A DNA stretch of 34,731 bases from NCBI GenBank assembly GCA_016290415.1, contig JAEETP010000014.1, positions 1-34,731 on the forward strand, in the 5' to 3' direction. The stretch is from Bacteroidales bacterium. Its GTDB lineage: Bacteria > Bacteroidota > Bacteroidia > Bacteroidales > UBA932. The notes beneath the pieces are model-generated. The model saw only the letters and a list, made by a program, of their open reading frames with translations. It had not been told where the DNA came from and did no database searches. Made by a program: the position numbers and the translations under genes. Shown piece after piece: positions 16,287 to 24,245 of this stretch. The first letter of the stretch is position 1, and the number at the start of each line of letters is the position of its first letter.

Positions 16287-17600
16287 ATGAGATTAAAATA
16301 TATGATTACAGTGGCGGCGGCTTTGCTGATGATGGCCGGCTGCACCGCTCCGGGCGGCGGAAATACCCCCGAAAAACCCGCTTCTGAGCGCCGCGCAAAA
16401 GCGCCCCGCGCCAAGGCCGAAGTGGACACCACCGCGATGACCTACGAGCACGGAATTCCCGTGGACCTCTATTCTGTGGACGACGGAGTGGTAGAGGAGG
16501 GCGACTATTTCTCTGTGCTGATGGAGAAGCTGGGAGTGGGGCAGACCACCGCCAACGAATTGATAGAGGCCTCCCGCAAAGTCTTCGATGTTAAGGACAT
16601 CCGCGTGGGCAACCATTATCACGCATATTACGCCCCCGATACCACCGGAGACGACAACCTGGCTTACTTTGTCTACGACCGCGACCGCAAGAGCGTGGTG
16701 GTCTTCGCTTTGGAAGACGGGCCAAAGGTTTATATAGATCAGAAGGAGTCGGTCTCACGGCTCCACTACGACGAGGTTACCATAAACAGTTCGCTCTGGT
16801 ACGACACCCAGAAGGCGGGCTGCACCCCGCTGCTGGCCATCAGGCTCTCTGACATATACGCCTGGACCATAGACTTCTTCGGTCTGCAGAAGGGAGACAG
16901 CTACAAGGCTGTCTATGAGACCGAAGAGTGTGACGGACAAGTGTTGGAAGTCGGCAAGGTCTACTATGCCTCATTTATCCACGCCGGCAAGGAGTATCAG
17001 GCATATTATTTCGACGAAGGTGCCGGCAAGGGCAACAAATACTGGAACGAAAAGGGCGAAGGGTCGCGCAAGGCCTTTCTCAAGGCCCCGCTCAAGTACT
17101 CCCGCATCTCCTCAGGATTCTCCTATGCCCGCCGCCATCCCGTGACCCGCCGCGTGCAGCCGCACACCGGTGTCGATTACGCCGCGCCCAAGGGGACCCC
17201 GGTGGTCAGCATCGGCGACGGAGTGGTGACCGCGGCCCACTATGCGGGTGCCGGCGGCAACACTGTGCATATCAAGCACGACCGGGTATACCGCACGGCA
17301 TATCTTCATCTCTCACGATACGGTAAGGGCATCCGCCCCGGCGTACACGTCACCCAGGGACAGGTTATCGGCTATGTGGGCAGCACCGGCCGCAGCACCG
17401 GCCCGCACCTCGATTTCCGCATCTGGGAAAACGAAAAGCCGGTGAACCCCTTGAAGATGATAACGCCTCCCGCCGAGCCCATCTCCCAGAAGAATATGCC
17501 CGCCTTTGAAAAGGCCAAAAAGCGTGCCTTTGAAATGAGAGATTCGCTGCAGGTAGTCTCTTACTACCGGCAGGCCGTGCTCGCCCCGCTGGGGGAATAG
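16287..17600 (+). CDS. M23 (LytM-type) peptidase lipoprotein
   Basis: Predicted murein endopeptidase or endopeptidase activator at the cell envelope. The 437-residue protein starts with a lipoprotein signal peptide with lipobox MAGC (lipidated Cys19), a Pro/Lys/Ala-rich linker, then a region of about 200 residues like the N-terminal part of OapA/M23 proteins, and a C-terminal M23 domain. Zinc-site elements are His293-x3-Asp297 (HTGVD), His341 in YLHLS, and His374-Leu-Asp376 (GPHLDFR). The last motif is normally HxH; here the second His is Asp, so activity may be altered or the ligand substituted. I chose the ATG at 16287 because it yields a clean lipoprotein signal. An upstream ATG at 16173 overlaps the promoter region and gives a non-signal N-terminus. 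It ends nine bases from the convergent gene. Confidence 0.9.
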   Translation: MRLKYMITVAAALLMMAGCTAPGGGNTPEKPASERRAKAPRAKAEVDTTAMTYEHGIPVDLYSVDDGVVEEGDYFSVLMEKLGVGQTTANELIEASRKVFDVKDIRVGNHYHAYYAPDTTGDDNLAYFVYDRDRKSVVVFALEDGPKVYIDQKESVSRLHYDEVTINSSLWYDTQKAGCTPLLAIRLSDIYAWTIDFFGLQKGDSYKAVYETEECDGQVLEVGKVYYASFIHAGKEYQAYYFDEGAGKGNKYWNEKGEGSRKAFLKAPLKYSRISSGFSYARRHPVTRRVQPHTGVDYAAPKGTPVVSIGDGVVTAAHYAGAGGNTVHIKHDRVYRTAYLHLSRYGKGIRPGVHVTQGQVIGYVGSTGRSTGPHLDFRIWENEKPVNPLKMITPPAEPISQKNMPAFEKAKKRAFEMRDSLQVVSYYRQAVLAPLGE

Positions 17601-17609
17601 CCTGGTAGA

Positions 17610-18647
17610 TTATTTTTCCTGAAACTTACGGTAGCGCAACCACTCGGCCTGCAGGTCCGATGTGTGGTCGCCGGTGAAAAAGGTCGCCTCTATCTCCGGC
17701 CTGAACGGGGTCCAGTTGCCGCATATCAGGCCGTCGTGAGCAATCACGGGCTGGAAGATACCGCTGTTGTTGTGGGCCTTATGTGAGAATTCGGGCGAGA
17801 GCACAATGTCGCGGCTCTTGTAGCCAATCAGATACTCATCGTATGGGGGAATCAGCAGGTAGCCGCCCTTGCGCAGGCCACGGGTGCGGCAGTTGTCGGT
17901 GATGAAGAATTCGCGCCCTCTCCAACGCTCCGGATGGATTTTGTTTCCCAACAGTTCTATGCCGCGGAGGCACTCTCCTTTGCCCAGGCCGGACCACCAT
18001 TGGAAATCTTCAAGTGTGGCGGGCTGGTGGCTCTGGAAGTACTTGAGTGTGAATCGCATCAGGGCTTCGTCGCGGTCAATGCCGCCGGGCCGCCGGCCCA
18101 CTTTATCTTCTGTGAGGGCGTAGGTCGCCTTCATAGGCAGCAGGTCGCCGCTGCAAAGCACCCCGGATATTTCTGCCATCCGGATGTGGTACGACAGCCG
18201 GTGGGCGTCCATAGTGATGCCTTTGCTCGCCAGAGCCTGCACGAAATCCTCTTTGGTGGCGCTGCCTAAATCCGAGGCTGTCCGGGCCAGAATCTCGCGA
18301 TAGCGCAGATACTCTTCTTCAGGTATGTGGATTTTGTTGCTGGCCATCCATCCGTTGGTCACTGCCGCCGCCTTGGCACTGCAGAGCTCCACAAAAGGCC
18401 AGTAGTCCTCTGCCGTGACCAGCTGCCAGGTGCCGCGCATCAGGTGCAGCCTCACAATCCTGCCGCTGTCAAACGCCGCCTTGAACCTCGCCGCAGAAGG
18501 CCGCCGGCAGCGCATCTCCACCGCCCACCGCATCAGCCTGTATTCTTGCGCCTGCATAGCCCCGAAATGTCCCACCACCTCCGCCGCATCGCTGAATTGC
18601 GGGGCGGCGAGCTGCTGGTTCAAAAGGCGTATCGAGACGGGATTCAT
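17610..18647 (-). CDS. AlkZ-like winged-helix DNA glycosylase (HTH_42 family)
   Basis: The 345-residue product resembles the HTH_42 winged-helix family that includes Streptomyces AlkZ and E. coli YcaQ, which excise alkylated bases and unhook interstrand cross-links. The N-terminal MQAQEYRLMRWAV segment has Gln32-x-Gln34, the QxQ arrangement reported as catalytic in AlkZ, where YcaQ has QxD. Further family-like segments are RLHLMRGTWQLVTAEDYWPF and, near the C-terminus, LLIPPYDEYLIGYKSRD. It is monocistronic, convergent with the M23 gene, and its ATG lies directly behind a promoter box. Function in DNA repair is inferred from the family; the substrate cannot be read from sequence. Confidence 0.82.
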   Translation of the reverse strand: MNPVSIRLLNQQLAAPQFSDAAEVVGHFGAMQAQEYRLMRWAVEMRCRRPSAARFKAAFDSGRIVRLHLMRGTWQLVTAEDYWPFVELCSAKAAAVTNGWMASNKIHIPEEEYLRYREILARTASDLGSATKEDFVQALASKGITMDAHRLSYHIRMAEISGVLCSGDLLPMKATYALTEDKVGRRPGGIDRDEALMRFTLKYFQSHQPATLEDFQWWSGLGKGECLRGIELLGNKIHPERWRGREFFITDNCRTRGLRKGGYLLIPPYDEYLIGYKSRDIVLSPEFSHKAHNNSGIFQPVIAHDGLICGNWTPFRPEIEATFFTGDHTSDLQAEWLRYRKFQEK

Positions 18648-18652
18648 CAGCG

Positions 18653-18660
18653 CAAAGATA
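18653..18660 (-). promoter_or_regulatory. -7 box immediately upstream of the AlkZ-like gene (leaderless candidate)
   Basis: The minus strand reads TATCTTTG, an exact TAnnTTTG match, with only five bases between it and the ATG at 18647. With the usual distance from box to start site, transcription would begin at or within a base or two of the start codon. The box lies just past the terminator T-tract of the preceding operon. Confidence 0.6.
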
Positions 18661-18720
18661 GAGCAAAAAAGAAAGCGGGCAAGGTGTCCGGTATTCGATT
18701 CCGGCCTTGCCCGCTTCTTG
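18661..18720 (-). terminator. Rho-independent terminator of the purE-mutA-mutB operon
   Basis: A 12-bp perfect stem is formed by 18673-18684 and 18705-18716 (AAGCGGGCAAGG with CCTTGCCCGCTT), with a small inner CCGG/CCGG pairing in the loop. On the minus strand it is followed by TTTCTTTTTTG. It starts 15 bases after the mutB stop and ends just upstream of the AlkZ-like gene. Confidence 0.9.
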
Positions 18721-18734
18721 ATGAATAGAAAACC

Positions 18735-20870
18735 CTATTCTTTCTCACCAAGGAGTTTCATAATCTCTATGACGCACTTGGCGATGCGGGTACCGGGGCC
18801 GAAGATGGCTGCTGCGCCCGCCTTGTAAAGGAAGTCGTAGTCCTGAGGAGGGATCACGCCGCCCACAACCACGATGATGTCCTCGCGGCCGTACTTCTTG
18901 AGTTCGGCGATAACCTGAGGCACGAGAGTCTTGTGACCAGCTGCCAGCGAGGATACGCCCAGCACGTGAACGTCGTTTTCTACAGCCTCTTTCACAGCCT
19001 CTTCGGGAGTCTGGAACAGAGGACCCATATCCACGTCGAAGCCGCAGTCGGCATAACCGGTGGCTACCACCTTGGCGCCGCGGTCGTGACCGTCCTGGCC
19101 AAGTTTGGCAACCATAACGCGGGGCTGACGGCCCTCTTTCTTTGCGAAAGATGCCACCATCTCCTTGGCTTTCTCAAACTCGGCGTCCTTCTTGATTTCT
19201 GAAGAATATACACCTGTGTTCATACGGATAACGGCTTTATAACGTCCAACAACTTTTTCGCAAGCGTCGCTGATCTCACCCAGGGTGGCGCGCAGCTTGG
19301 CTGCCTCCACTGCGAGCTCCAGCAGGTTGCCCTCGCCGGTCTCTACGCACTTGGTGATAGCATTCAGGGCAGCCTCCACAGCGGCGTTGTCGCGCTTTGC
19401 GCGAAGCTCTTTGAGGCGTGCCACCTGGCTCTCGCGAACCTTGGTGTTGTCCACGTCCAGAATCTCGATGGGATCCTCGTGGTCAAGCACGTACTCGTTG
19501 ATACCGATAATCTTCTCCAGTCCGGAGTCGATGCGGGCCTGCTTGCGTGCAGCGGCCTCCTCGATGCGGAGTTTGGGGATACCGGTCTCGATGGCCTTGG
19601 CCATACCGCCAAGCTCCTCCACCTCCTGGATGTGCTTCCAGGCAGAGTGTGCCATCTCGTTGGTGAGGGACTCGATGTAATAAGAACCTGCCCAAGGGTC
19701 AACGCTCTTGCAGATGTTGGTCTCTTCCTGAATGTAGATCTGGGTGTTACGTGCGATACGGGCACTGAAGTCGGTGGGCAGCGCGATGGCCTCGTCCAGC
19801 GCGTTGGTGTGCAAGCTCTGGGTGTGTCCCAGGGCGGCGCCCATAGCCTCGATGCAGGTACGTGCCACGTTGTTGAACGGATCCTGTGCGGTCAGGCTCC
19901 AGCCGGAAGTCTGGCTGTGGGTACGCAGCGCAAGACTCTTAGGGTTCTTGGGGTTGAACTGCTTTACGATCTTGGCCCAGAGCATACGTGCTGCACGCAT
20001 CTTGGCAATCTCCATAAAGTGGTTCATACCGATGGCCCAGAAGAATGACAGACGCGGTGCGAAAGCATCCACCTCTATGCCGGCCTTGATGCCGGTGCGC
20101 AAGTATTCCAGACCGTCGGCCAGGGTGTAGGCGATTTCGATGTCGTTGGTGGCACCGGCCTCCTGCATATGGTAACCCGAAATGGAAATCGAGTTGAACT
20201 TGGGCATATACTTGGAGGTGTAGGCAAAGATGTCACCGATGATACGCATAGAGAATGCCGGCGGGTAGATGTAGGTGTTGCGCACCATAAACTCCTTGAG
20301 GATATCGTTCTGGATGGTACCGGCCATCTCTTCCAGGGCAACGCCCTGCTCCATACCGGCCACGATGTAGAAGGCCATAATGGGCAGCACGGCACCGTTC
20401 ATAGTCATAGATACGGACATCTTGCCCAGAGGGATCTGGTCGAAGAGCACCTTCATATCCTCTACCGAGCAGATGGATACACCGGCTTTGCCGACATCAC
20501 CCACAACGCGCGGGTGGTCTGCGTCGTAGCCGCGGTGGGTTGCCAGGTCAAATGCGACCGACAGACCTTTCTGGCCGGAAGCCAGGTTGCGGCGGTAAAA
20601 TGCGTTGGATTCCTCTGCCGTGGAGAAACCTGCGTACTGACGGATGGTCCAGGGACGCATCACGTACATTGTGGAGTAAGGTCCGCGGAGGTTGGGGGCG
20701 ATACCTGCTGCATAGTTCAGGTGCTCCATATCCTCGAGATCCTTTGCGGTATACAGACTTTTGACGTCTATCTTTTCGGGGGTGTGCCAGAGTTCTTCCT
20801 GGCCTTTGCCGCAGTCACAAGCCGCAGCCTTGCCGCCCTTGAATTCTATATCTTTGAAATTCGGTCTCAT
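18735..20870 (-). CDS. mutB: Methylmalonyl-CoA mutase, large (cobalamin-binding) subunit
   Basis: This catalytic subunit interconverts succinyl-CoA and (R)-methylmalonyl-CoA with adenosylcobalamin. In gut Bacteroidales the direction is usually towards propionate. The 711-residue protein has the TIM-barrel CoA-binding domain, with [20 protein letters not shown] near the N-terminus and [19 protein letters not shown] in the active-site region. The C-terminal B12 domain has the DxHxxG motif Asp593-Gly-His595-x2-Gly598 and the later [14 protein letters not shown] and [12 protein letters not shown] blocks. The lower axial His595 is intact. It starts 12 bases after mutA and precedes a strong terminator. 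Neither the epimerase nor the MeaB chaperone gene is in this window. Confidence 0.98.
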   Translation of the reverse strand: MRPNFKDIEFKGGKAAACDCGKGQEELWHTPEKIDVKSLYTAKDLEDMEHLNYAAGIAPNLRGPYSTMYVMRPWTIRQYAGFSTAEESNAFYRRNLASGQKGLSVAFDLATHRGYDADHPRVVGDVGKAGVSICSVEDMKVLFDQIPLGKMSVSMTMNGAVLPIMAFYIVAGMEQGVALEEMAGTIQNDILKEFMVRNTYIYPPAFSMRIIGDIFAYTSKYMPKFNSISISGYHMQEAGATNDIEIAYTLADGLEYLRTGIKAGIEVDAFAPRLSFFWAIGMNHFMEIAKMRAARMLWAKIVKQFNPKNPKSLALRTHSQTSGWSLTAQDPFNNVARTCIEAMGAALGHTQSLHTNALDEAIALPTDFSARIARNTQIYIQEETNICKSVDPWAGSYYIESLTNEMAHSAWKHIQEVEELGGMAKAIETGIPKLRIEEAAARKQARIDSGLEKIIGINEYVLDHEDPIEILDVDNTKVRESQVARLKELRAKRDNAAVEAALNAITKCVETGEGNLLELAVEAAKLRATLGEISDACEKVVGRYKAVIRMNTGVYSSEIKKDAEFEKAKEMVASFAKKEGRQPRVMVAKLGQDGHDRGAKVVATGYADCGFDVDMGPLFQTPEEAVKEAVENDVHVLGVSSLAAGHKTLVPQVIAELKKYGREDIIVVVGGVIPPQDYDFLYKAGAAAIFGPGTRIAKCVIEIMKLLGEKE

Positions 20871-20882
20871 AGTGATGATGAT

Positions 20883-22754
20883 TTAGAGCTCCTTGATACC
20901 CATTTTAGCCTGATACTCTTTGAGAGTGTCAAGGACGTTGCACCTGATGTTAATGTAGTTCATAATGCCCTTGGCCTCGAGGTCGGGACGGCATTCGGGA
21001 TCGCCGGCCACAACTACCACAGCCTTGTCACCGATAGCCTCGGCAATCTGGGGAACAGCCTCGGCATATTCATCGTCGGCAGAGCAGGCCACCACGATGT
21101 CGGCCTTGGCCTCCAGAGCGGCCTTGACGCCCTCTTCGATAGAAGAGAAGCGGTTGTTGTCCACCACCTTGAAACCGGCCACTGCAAAGAAGTTGCAGCT
21201 GAACTGGGCGCGTGCGCGGCACATCGCAAGGTTGCCGAAGGTGAGCATAAACGCCATAGGCTGCTTGCCGCTGCGGTCGGTTGCCAGACGCAGGGCCTCG
21301 AAAGCCTGAGCGCCGCGGTAAGCCTCCAGGGGCTCTGCCTCGGGAGTGCAACTGCATTCGGGCTTGGAAGCGCCCCTCTTCACGATTTCGGGAGTGATTT
21401 CGTCAGAAGCCTTCTCCAGGAAGTTAGGATACTGGTTGGTACCCAGAATGGTCTCTCTGCGGCGGGCGATGTTCAGATCGCGCTTTGCAGAAACCTCCTT
21501 GATGGCCTTTTGCACGCTGCCGGCCTTGAATGCTGCCACGTAGCCGCCTTCTGCCTCAACAGCCTTGAAGATATCCCAAGCCGACTTCATAATGGAAGCG
21601 GTGAGATTCTCGATGTAGTAGCTGCCGCCTGCGGGGTCAACCACTTTGTTGAAGTGAGCCTCTTCCTTGAGGATGCTCTGCACGTTGCGGGCCATACGGT
21701 TGGAGAACTCGTTGGGTTTGCGGTATGCGTAGTCAAAAGGAAGAACCTCTATGGAGTGAACGCCTGCGATGGCCGCCGACATAGTCTCGGTGGTGTCGCG
21801 GAGCATATTCACATATGAGTCGTATACTGTCTGGTTCCATTCGCTGGTCACTGCGTGGCTCTGGATCTTCTGGGCCTCGGGGCACTCAACGCCAAAGGCC
21901 TTTACGATGTTGGCCCACATCACGCGGGCGGCGCGGAACTTGGCAATCTCGAAGAAATAGTTGCCGCTGATGGCAAAGGTGAATTTGATGCGCTTTGCAA
22001 CCTCTTCTGCCTCCAGGCCGCGGTCGGTGAGGGCGGCCATATACTCGCTGGCAACGGCCATTCCGTAGCCCAGCTCCTGGCTGATGCTGCTGCCGGCGTT
22101 GTTGAAGTCATAGGCCTCTACGTTGATCACGCGGATGTTGGGGTAATCCTTGACAGCCTTGACGCAGTTAGCGAGCTTGTCAAAGGCGTCGTCGCAGATG
22201 TGACCCTTCACGGTGAGGTTGTGCAGCGGGCTGAAATCGAAAGAAGCGCGGATGTCCTCTTTCTTCACGCCCTGGGCGGCTGCGACCTTGAGGAAGCTCT
22301 CAATCAGAGGGAAGGTCTTGCCGGGGCAGCAACCGCAGAAGTTGATTTCCACTGCGCTGATGGCGATGCCCTTAAGCAGGGTCTCCATCTCGGCGTCGGT
22401 GAGGCCTTTTTTGCCGTCAACCCAGAAACCGAGGGAATTGACACCCTTCATAAGGCCGTCCAGAGCCAGCTCGTTGGCCTTGGCGGGACCTTCGCACAGG
22501 CAGTAGTCCTGGCGGATCAGCCACTCGTTGTCGTTCTTGGTGCCGCGCACAAACGGGAACTGGCCCGGCACGGAGTCCAGGAACGGAATTTCAGACAGGT
22601 TCTCCGCACGGTAGTACGGACGAACCGAAAAGCCCTCTTGGGTTTTCCAGACCAGCTTTTTATCGTAGTCTGCGCCCTTGAGGTCTTTGTTTATCACCTC
22701 TTCCCACTGCTCGGTGGTCACCGGGGGGAATTCGGTAAACAGTTTTTCGGACAT
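20883..22754 (-). CDS. mutA: Methylmalonyl-CoA mutase, small subunit
   Basis: The 623-residue product is homologous to the large subunit but shorter. The barrel segments match (for example FAISGNYFFEIAKFRAARVMWANIVKAFG and AHFNKVVDPAGGSYYIENLT), while the C-terminal B12-like domain lacks the DxHxxG cobalamin ligand motif. That is as expected for the structural subunit of the heterodimeric enzyme. The region is followed directly by mutB and preceded by purE with an 18-base gap, so all three probably share one transcript. Confidence 0.97.
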   Translation of the reverse strand: MSEKLFTEFPPVTTEQWEEVINKDLKGADYDKKLVWKTQEGFSVRPYYRAENLSEIPFLDSVPGQFPFVRGTKNDNEWLIRQDYCLCEGPAKANELALDGLMKGVNSLGFWVDGKKGLTDAEMETLLKGIAISAVEINFCGCCPGKTFPLIESFLKVAAAQGVKKEDIRASFDFSPLHNLTVKGHICDDAFDKLANCVKAVKDYPNIRVINVEAYDFNNAGSSISQELGYGMAVASEYMAALTDRGLEAEEVAKRIKFTFAISGNYFFEIAKFRAARVMWANIVKAFGVECPEAQKIQSHAVTSEWNQTVYDSYVNMLRDTTETMSAAIAGVHSIEVLPFDYAYRKPNEFSNRMARNVQSILKEEAHFNKVVDPAGGSYYIENLTASIMKSAWDIFKAVEAEGGYVAAFKAGSVQKAIKEVSAKRDLNIARRRETILGTNQYPNFLEKASDEITPEIVKRGASKPECSCTPEAEPLEAYRGAQAFEALRLATDRSGKQPMAFMLTFGNLAMCRARAQFSCNFFAVAGFKVVDNNRFSSIEEGVKAALEAKADIVVACSADDEYAEAVPQIAEAIGDKAVVVVAGDPECRPDLEAKGIMNYINIRCNVLDTLKEYQAKMGIKEL

Positions 22755-22772
22755 AGTAATGGTTTGATTTTA

Positions 22773-23285
22773 TTAGTTTGTTTTGAACTTATATTCAATT
22801 TTGGATAGATCCAGGTTGGCCTTGGCGACCTTGTCTTTAAGCGAAGCCTTGAAGGCGGCCATCTTCTGTGCCATTGCGGGGTCGGCGGTAGCCAGGATCT
22901 GCAGTGCGAAAATGGCTGCGTTCTTGGCGCCGTCCAGGGCCATAGTGGCCACGGGGATGCCGCTGGGCATCTGCAGTATCGACAGCACCGAATCCCAGCC
23001 GTCCATAGAGTTGGAAGATTTAACCGGGACGCCGATCACCGGCAGCGGGGTGGAGGCGGCAATCACGCCCGGCAGGTGGGCTGCACCTCCGGCTGCGGCT
23101 ATTATCACCTTCACGCCGCGCGCGGCTGCGCCCTGGGCAAAGCTGGCCACCTGCTCCGGAGTGCGGTGTGCGCTAAGGGCATTCAGTTCGAACGGAATGC
23201 CGTTTTCGTCCAGGAAATCTGCGGCGGGCTTCAACACGGGCATATCTGATACACTGCCCATTATGATGCTGACAAGTGGAGTCAT
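22773..23285 (-). CDS. purE: N5-carboxyaminoimidazole ribonucleotide mutase (class I PurE)
   Basis: PurE moves the carboxyl group of N5-CAIR to make CAIR in de novo purine synthesis. The 170-residue product has the signature loops GSVSDMPV (residues 10-17), SAHRTPEQ (38-45) with the catalytic-site His, and [12 protein letters not shown] plus [21 protein letters not shown], all typical of class I octameric PurE. It is the first gene of a purE-mutA-mutB operon. The purK partner is not visible. Its leader is only about 20 nt, leaving no room for a riboswitch. Confidence 0.97.
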   Translation of the reverse strand: MTPLVSIIMGSVSDMPVLKPAADFLDENGIPFELNALSAHRTPEQVASFAQGAAARGVKVIIAAAGGAAHLPGVIAASTPLPVIGVPVKSSNSMDGWDSVLSILQMPSGIPVATMALDGAKNAAIFALQILATADPAMAQKMAAFKASLKDKVAKANLDLSKIEYKFKTN

Positions 23286-23307
23286 TTCTCTTTTTTATAT
23301 AAGTTTG

Positions 23308-23339
23308 CAAAAATACTCTTAAATTTGCACAATAACAAA
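23308..23339 (-). promoter_or_regulatory. Promoter of the purE-mutA-mutB operon
   Basis: On the minus strand a TTTG -33 element (23336-23339) is followed after exactly 20 bases by TATTTTTG (23308-23315), a full match to the Bacteroidetes sigma-ABfr promoter. The purE ATG lies 22 bases further on. The region is shared with a promoter on the opposite strand and is repeated almost exactly at 27102-27135. Confidence 0.8.
23320..23327 (+). promoter_or_regulatory. Putative -7 box for the AT-rich two-gene unit
   Basis: TAAATTTG fits TAnnTTTG and lies 38 bases before the ATG at 23366. A second box-like match, TAAGTTTG, is at 23300-23307. No TTTG is found about 20 bases upstream, so the plus-direction promoter is less complete than the minus-direction one. 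Confidence 0.5.
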
Positions 23340-23365
23340 CCAGAAAGTCTAATTTCGTTATTGCT

Positions 23366-23725
23366 ATGAAATTATTAAAGAAAGTAAAAAAGCGCGTATT
23401 TATAGTAATATCCGTAAGCATGATAGTATTGCTTACGCCATCTGTTATCAACAAAATTAGCGGCCAGTATATCCACAGTTTTTCCGGAACCGTTAAAGAT
23501 GAAACAGGAGAGCCTATTGCAGGGGTTACAGTTATTTGCACGACATGCATCCATGGTCATGGCCTGCCCTTCGTAGGCACCGTAACAGATTTAGATGGTT
23601 ATTATCTACTGACAGGAATTAACCATATGGGACATACATTTCAATTTTCATGCGTCGGGTATAAGACAACACAAGTATTAGTTAACCAGTATGTCAATGA
23701 TGTTGTACTTGAGGAAGATGATTAA
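23366..23725 (+). CDS. Secreted orphan carboxypeptidase-regulatory-like (SusC N-terminal-type) domain protein
   Basis: A 119-residue protein with a basic N-terminus and a hydrophobic segment at about residues 11-26 (signal peptide or anchor), then a single domain from FSGTVKDETGEPIAGVTV through TVTDLDGYYLL to FSCVGYKTTQVLV and VVLEEDD. That order matches the CarboxypepD_reg-like domain that starts SusC and similar receptors. Here the protein stops where a receptor would continue into its plug domain. A CTTCIHGHG insertion replaces the usual short turn and could bind metal or form a disulphide. The gene is visibly AT-richer than its surroundings. It overlaps the next gene by eight bases. Function unknown. 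Confidence 0.72.
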   Translation: MKLLKKVKKRVFIVISVSMIVLLTPSVINKISGQYIHSFSGTVKDETGEPIAGVTVICTTCIHGHGLPFVGTVTDLDGYYLLTGINHMGHTFQFSCVGYKTTQVLVNQYVNDVVLEEDD

Positions 23726-24245
23726 TAAAACAGTACTTGCGGCATTGTTATTATTATCTTCCTTCGTCAGGTCATATGCCCAAGAATCAGACAACAGTTT
23801 TATCCCAAGAACGTTCGGGGATATTGAACTAGGGGAATACCTGACTGAGCAGATGGTTATGGATTCTTTTGGCTTGGAAGTGCGATATCGCACTCTAAAT
23901 TTATACGATATTACAACATATATAATCCATACACCTGTTTCATATTTGGGATATAATTGGAATGAGATAACTGTTGATAAATCAAAGGATGACTATTGTA
24001 CGACAGCTATTTGCTTTAAAATTGTACTAGGGAATGTTTCTGAGTTGATGGCCAAGTATAATAATATGAAAGGCCGTTTTTGCGATTCCTGGGGCGAGGG
24101 AACCGAATTAACGTATGCTTTAGCTGAAGTTACCAGTAAGTGGGAAGATTCATGTACGGTTGCGCGATTAAGTGCCCGTGTCCGCGACAATACCCCTGAG
24201 ATACTATTATCTTTTATTGATAAACTACCTGTTGCCCCCTTCTGA
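23718..24245 (+). CDS. Uncharacterised secreted protein
   Basis: I do not recognise this family. The 175-residue product begins with a good signal peptide (MINKTVLAALLLLSSFVRSYAQ, cleavage probably after AQ or YA) and continues as a soluble mixed-charge protein with several Cys, including a YCTTAICFKI segment. The start at 23718 sits inside the end of the preceding gene (ATGATTAA), implying coupled translation. An ATG at 23691 is in frame but would extend further into that gene and spoil the signal peptide. Like its partner it is AT-rich. Its last 21 bases overlap the end of the convergent barrel gene on the other strand. Confidence 0.68.
   Translation: MINKTVLAALLLLSSFVRSYAQESDNSFIPRTFGDIELGEYLTEQMVMDSFGLEVRYRTLNLYDITTYIIHTPVSYLGYNWNEITVDKSKDDYCTTAICFKIVLGNVSELMAKYNNMKGRFCDSWGEGTELTYALAEVTSKWEDSCTVARLSARVRDNTPEILLSFIDKLPVAPF

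Larger units (their letters stand above)
23308..23341. repeat. 34-bp bidirectional promoter repeat, copy A
   Basis: This 34-bp sequence matches 27102-27135 in the same orientation at 32 of 34 positions, differing only at the 11th and 27th bases. Similarity stops sharply on both sides. Each copy carries promoter boxes on both strands. Together the copies bound the 3.8-kb block that holds the AT-rich gene pair and the outer-membrane barrel gene. Confidence 0.85.

Noticed and set aside
23300-23307. TAAGTTTG as a second plus-strand promoter box
   Set aside because: It fits TAnnTTTG, but it lies inside the purE leader on the other strand and further from the plus-strand gene than the box at 23320. 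It is kept only as an alternative.
22755-23365. B12 or purine riboswitch upstream of purE-mutA-mutB
   Set aside because: The leader between the promoter box and purE is about 20 nt and the purE-mutA gap is 18 nt, too short for either class.
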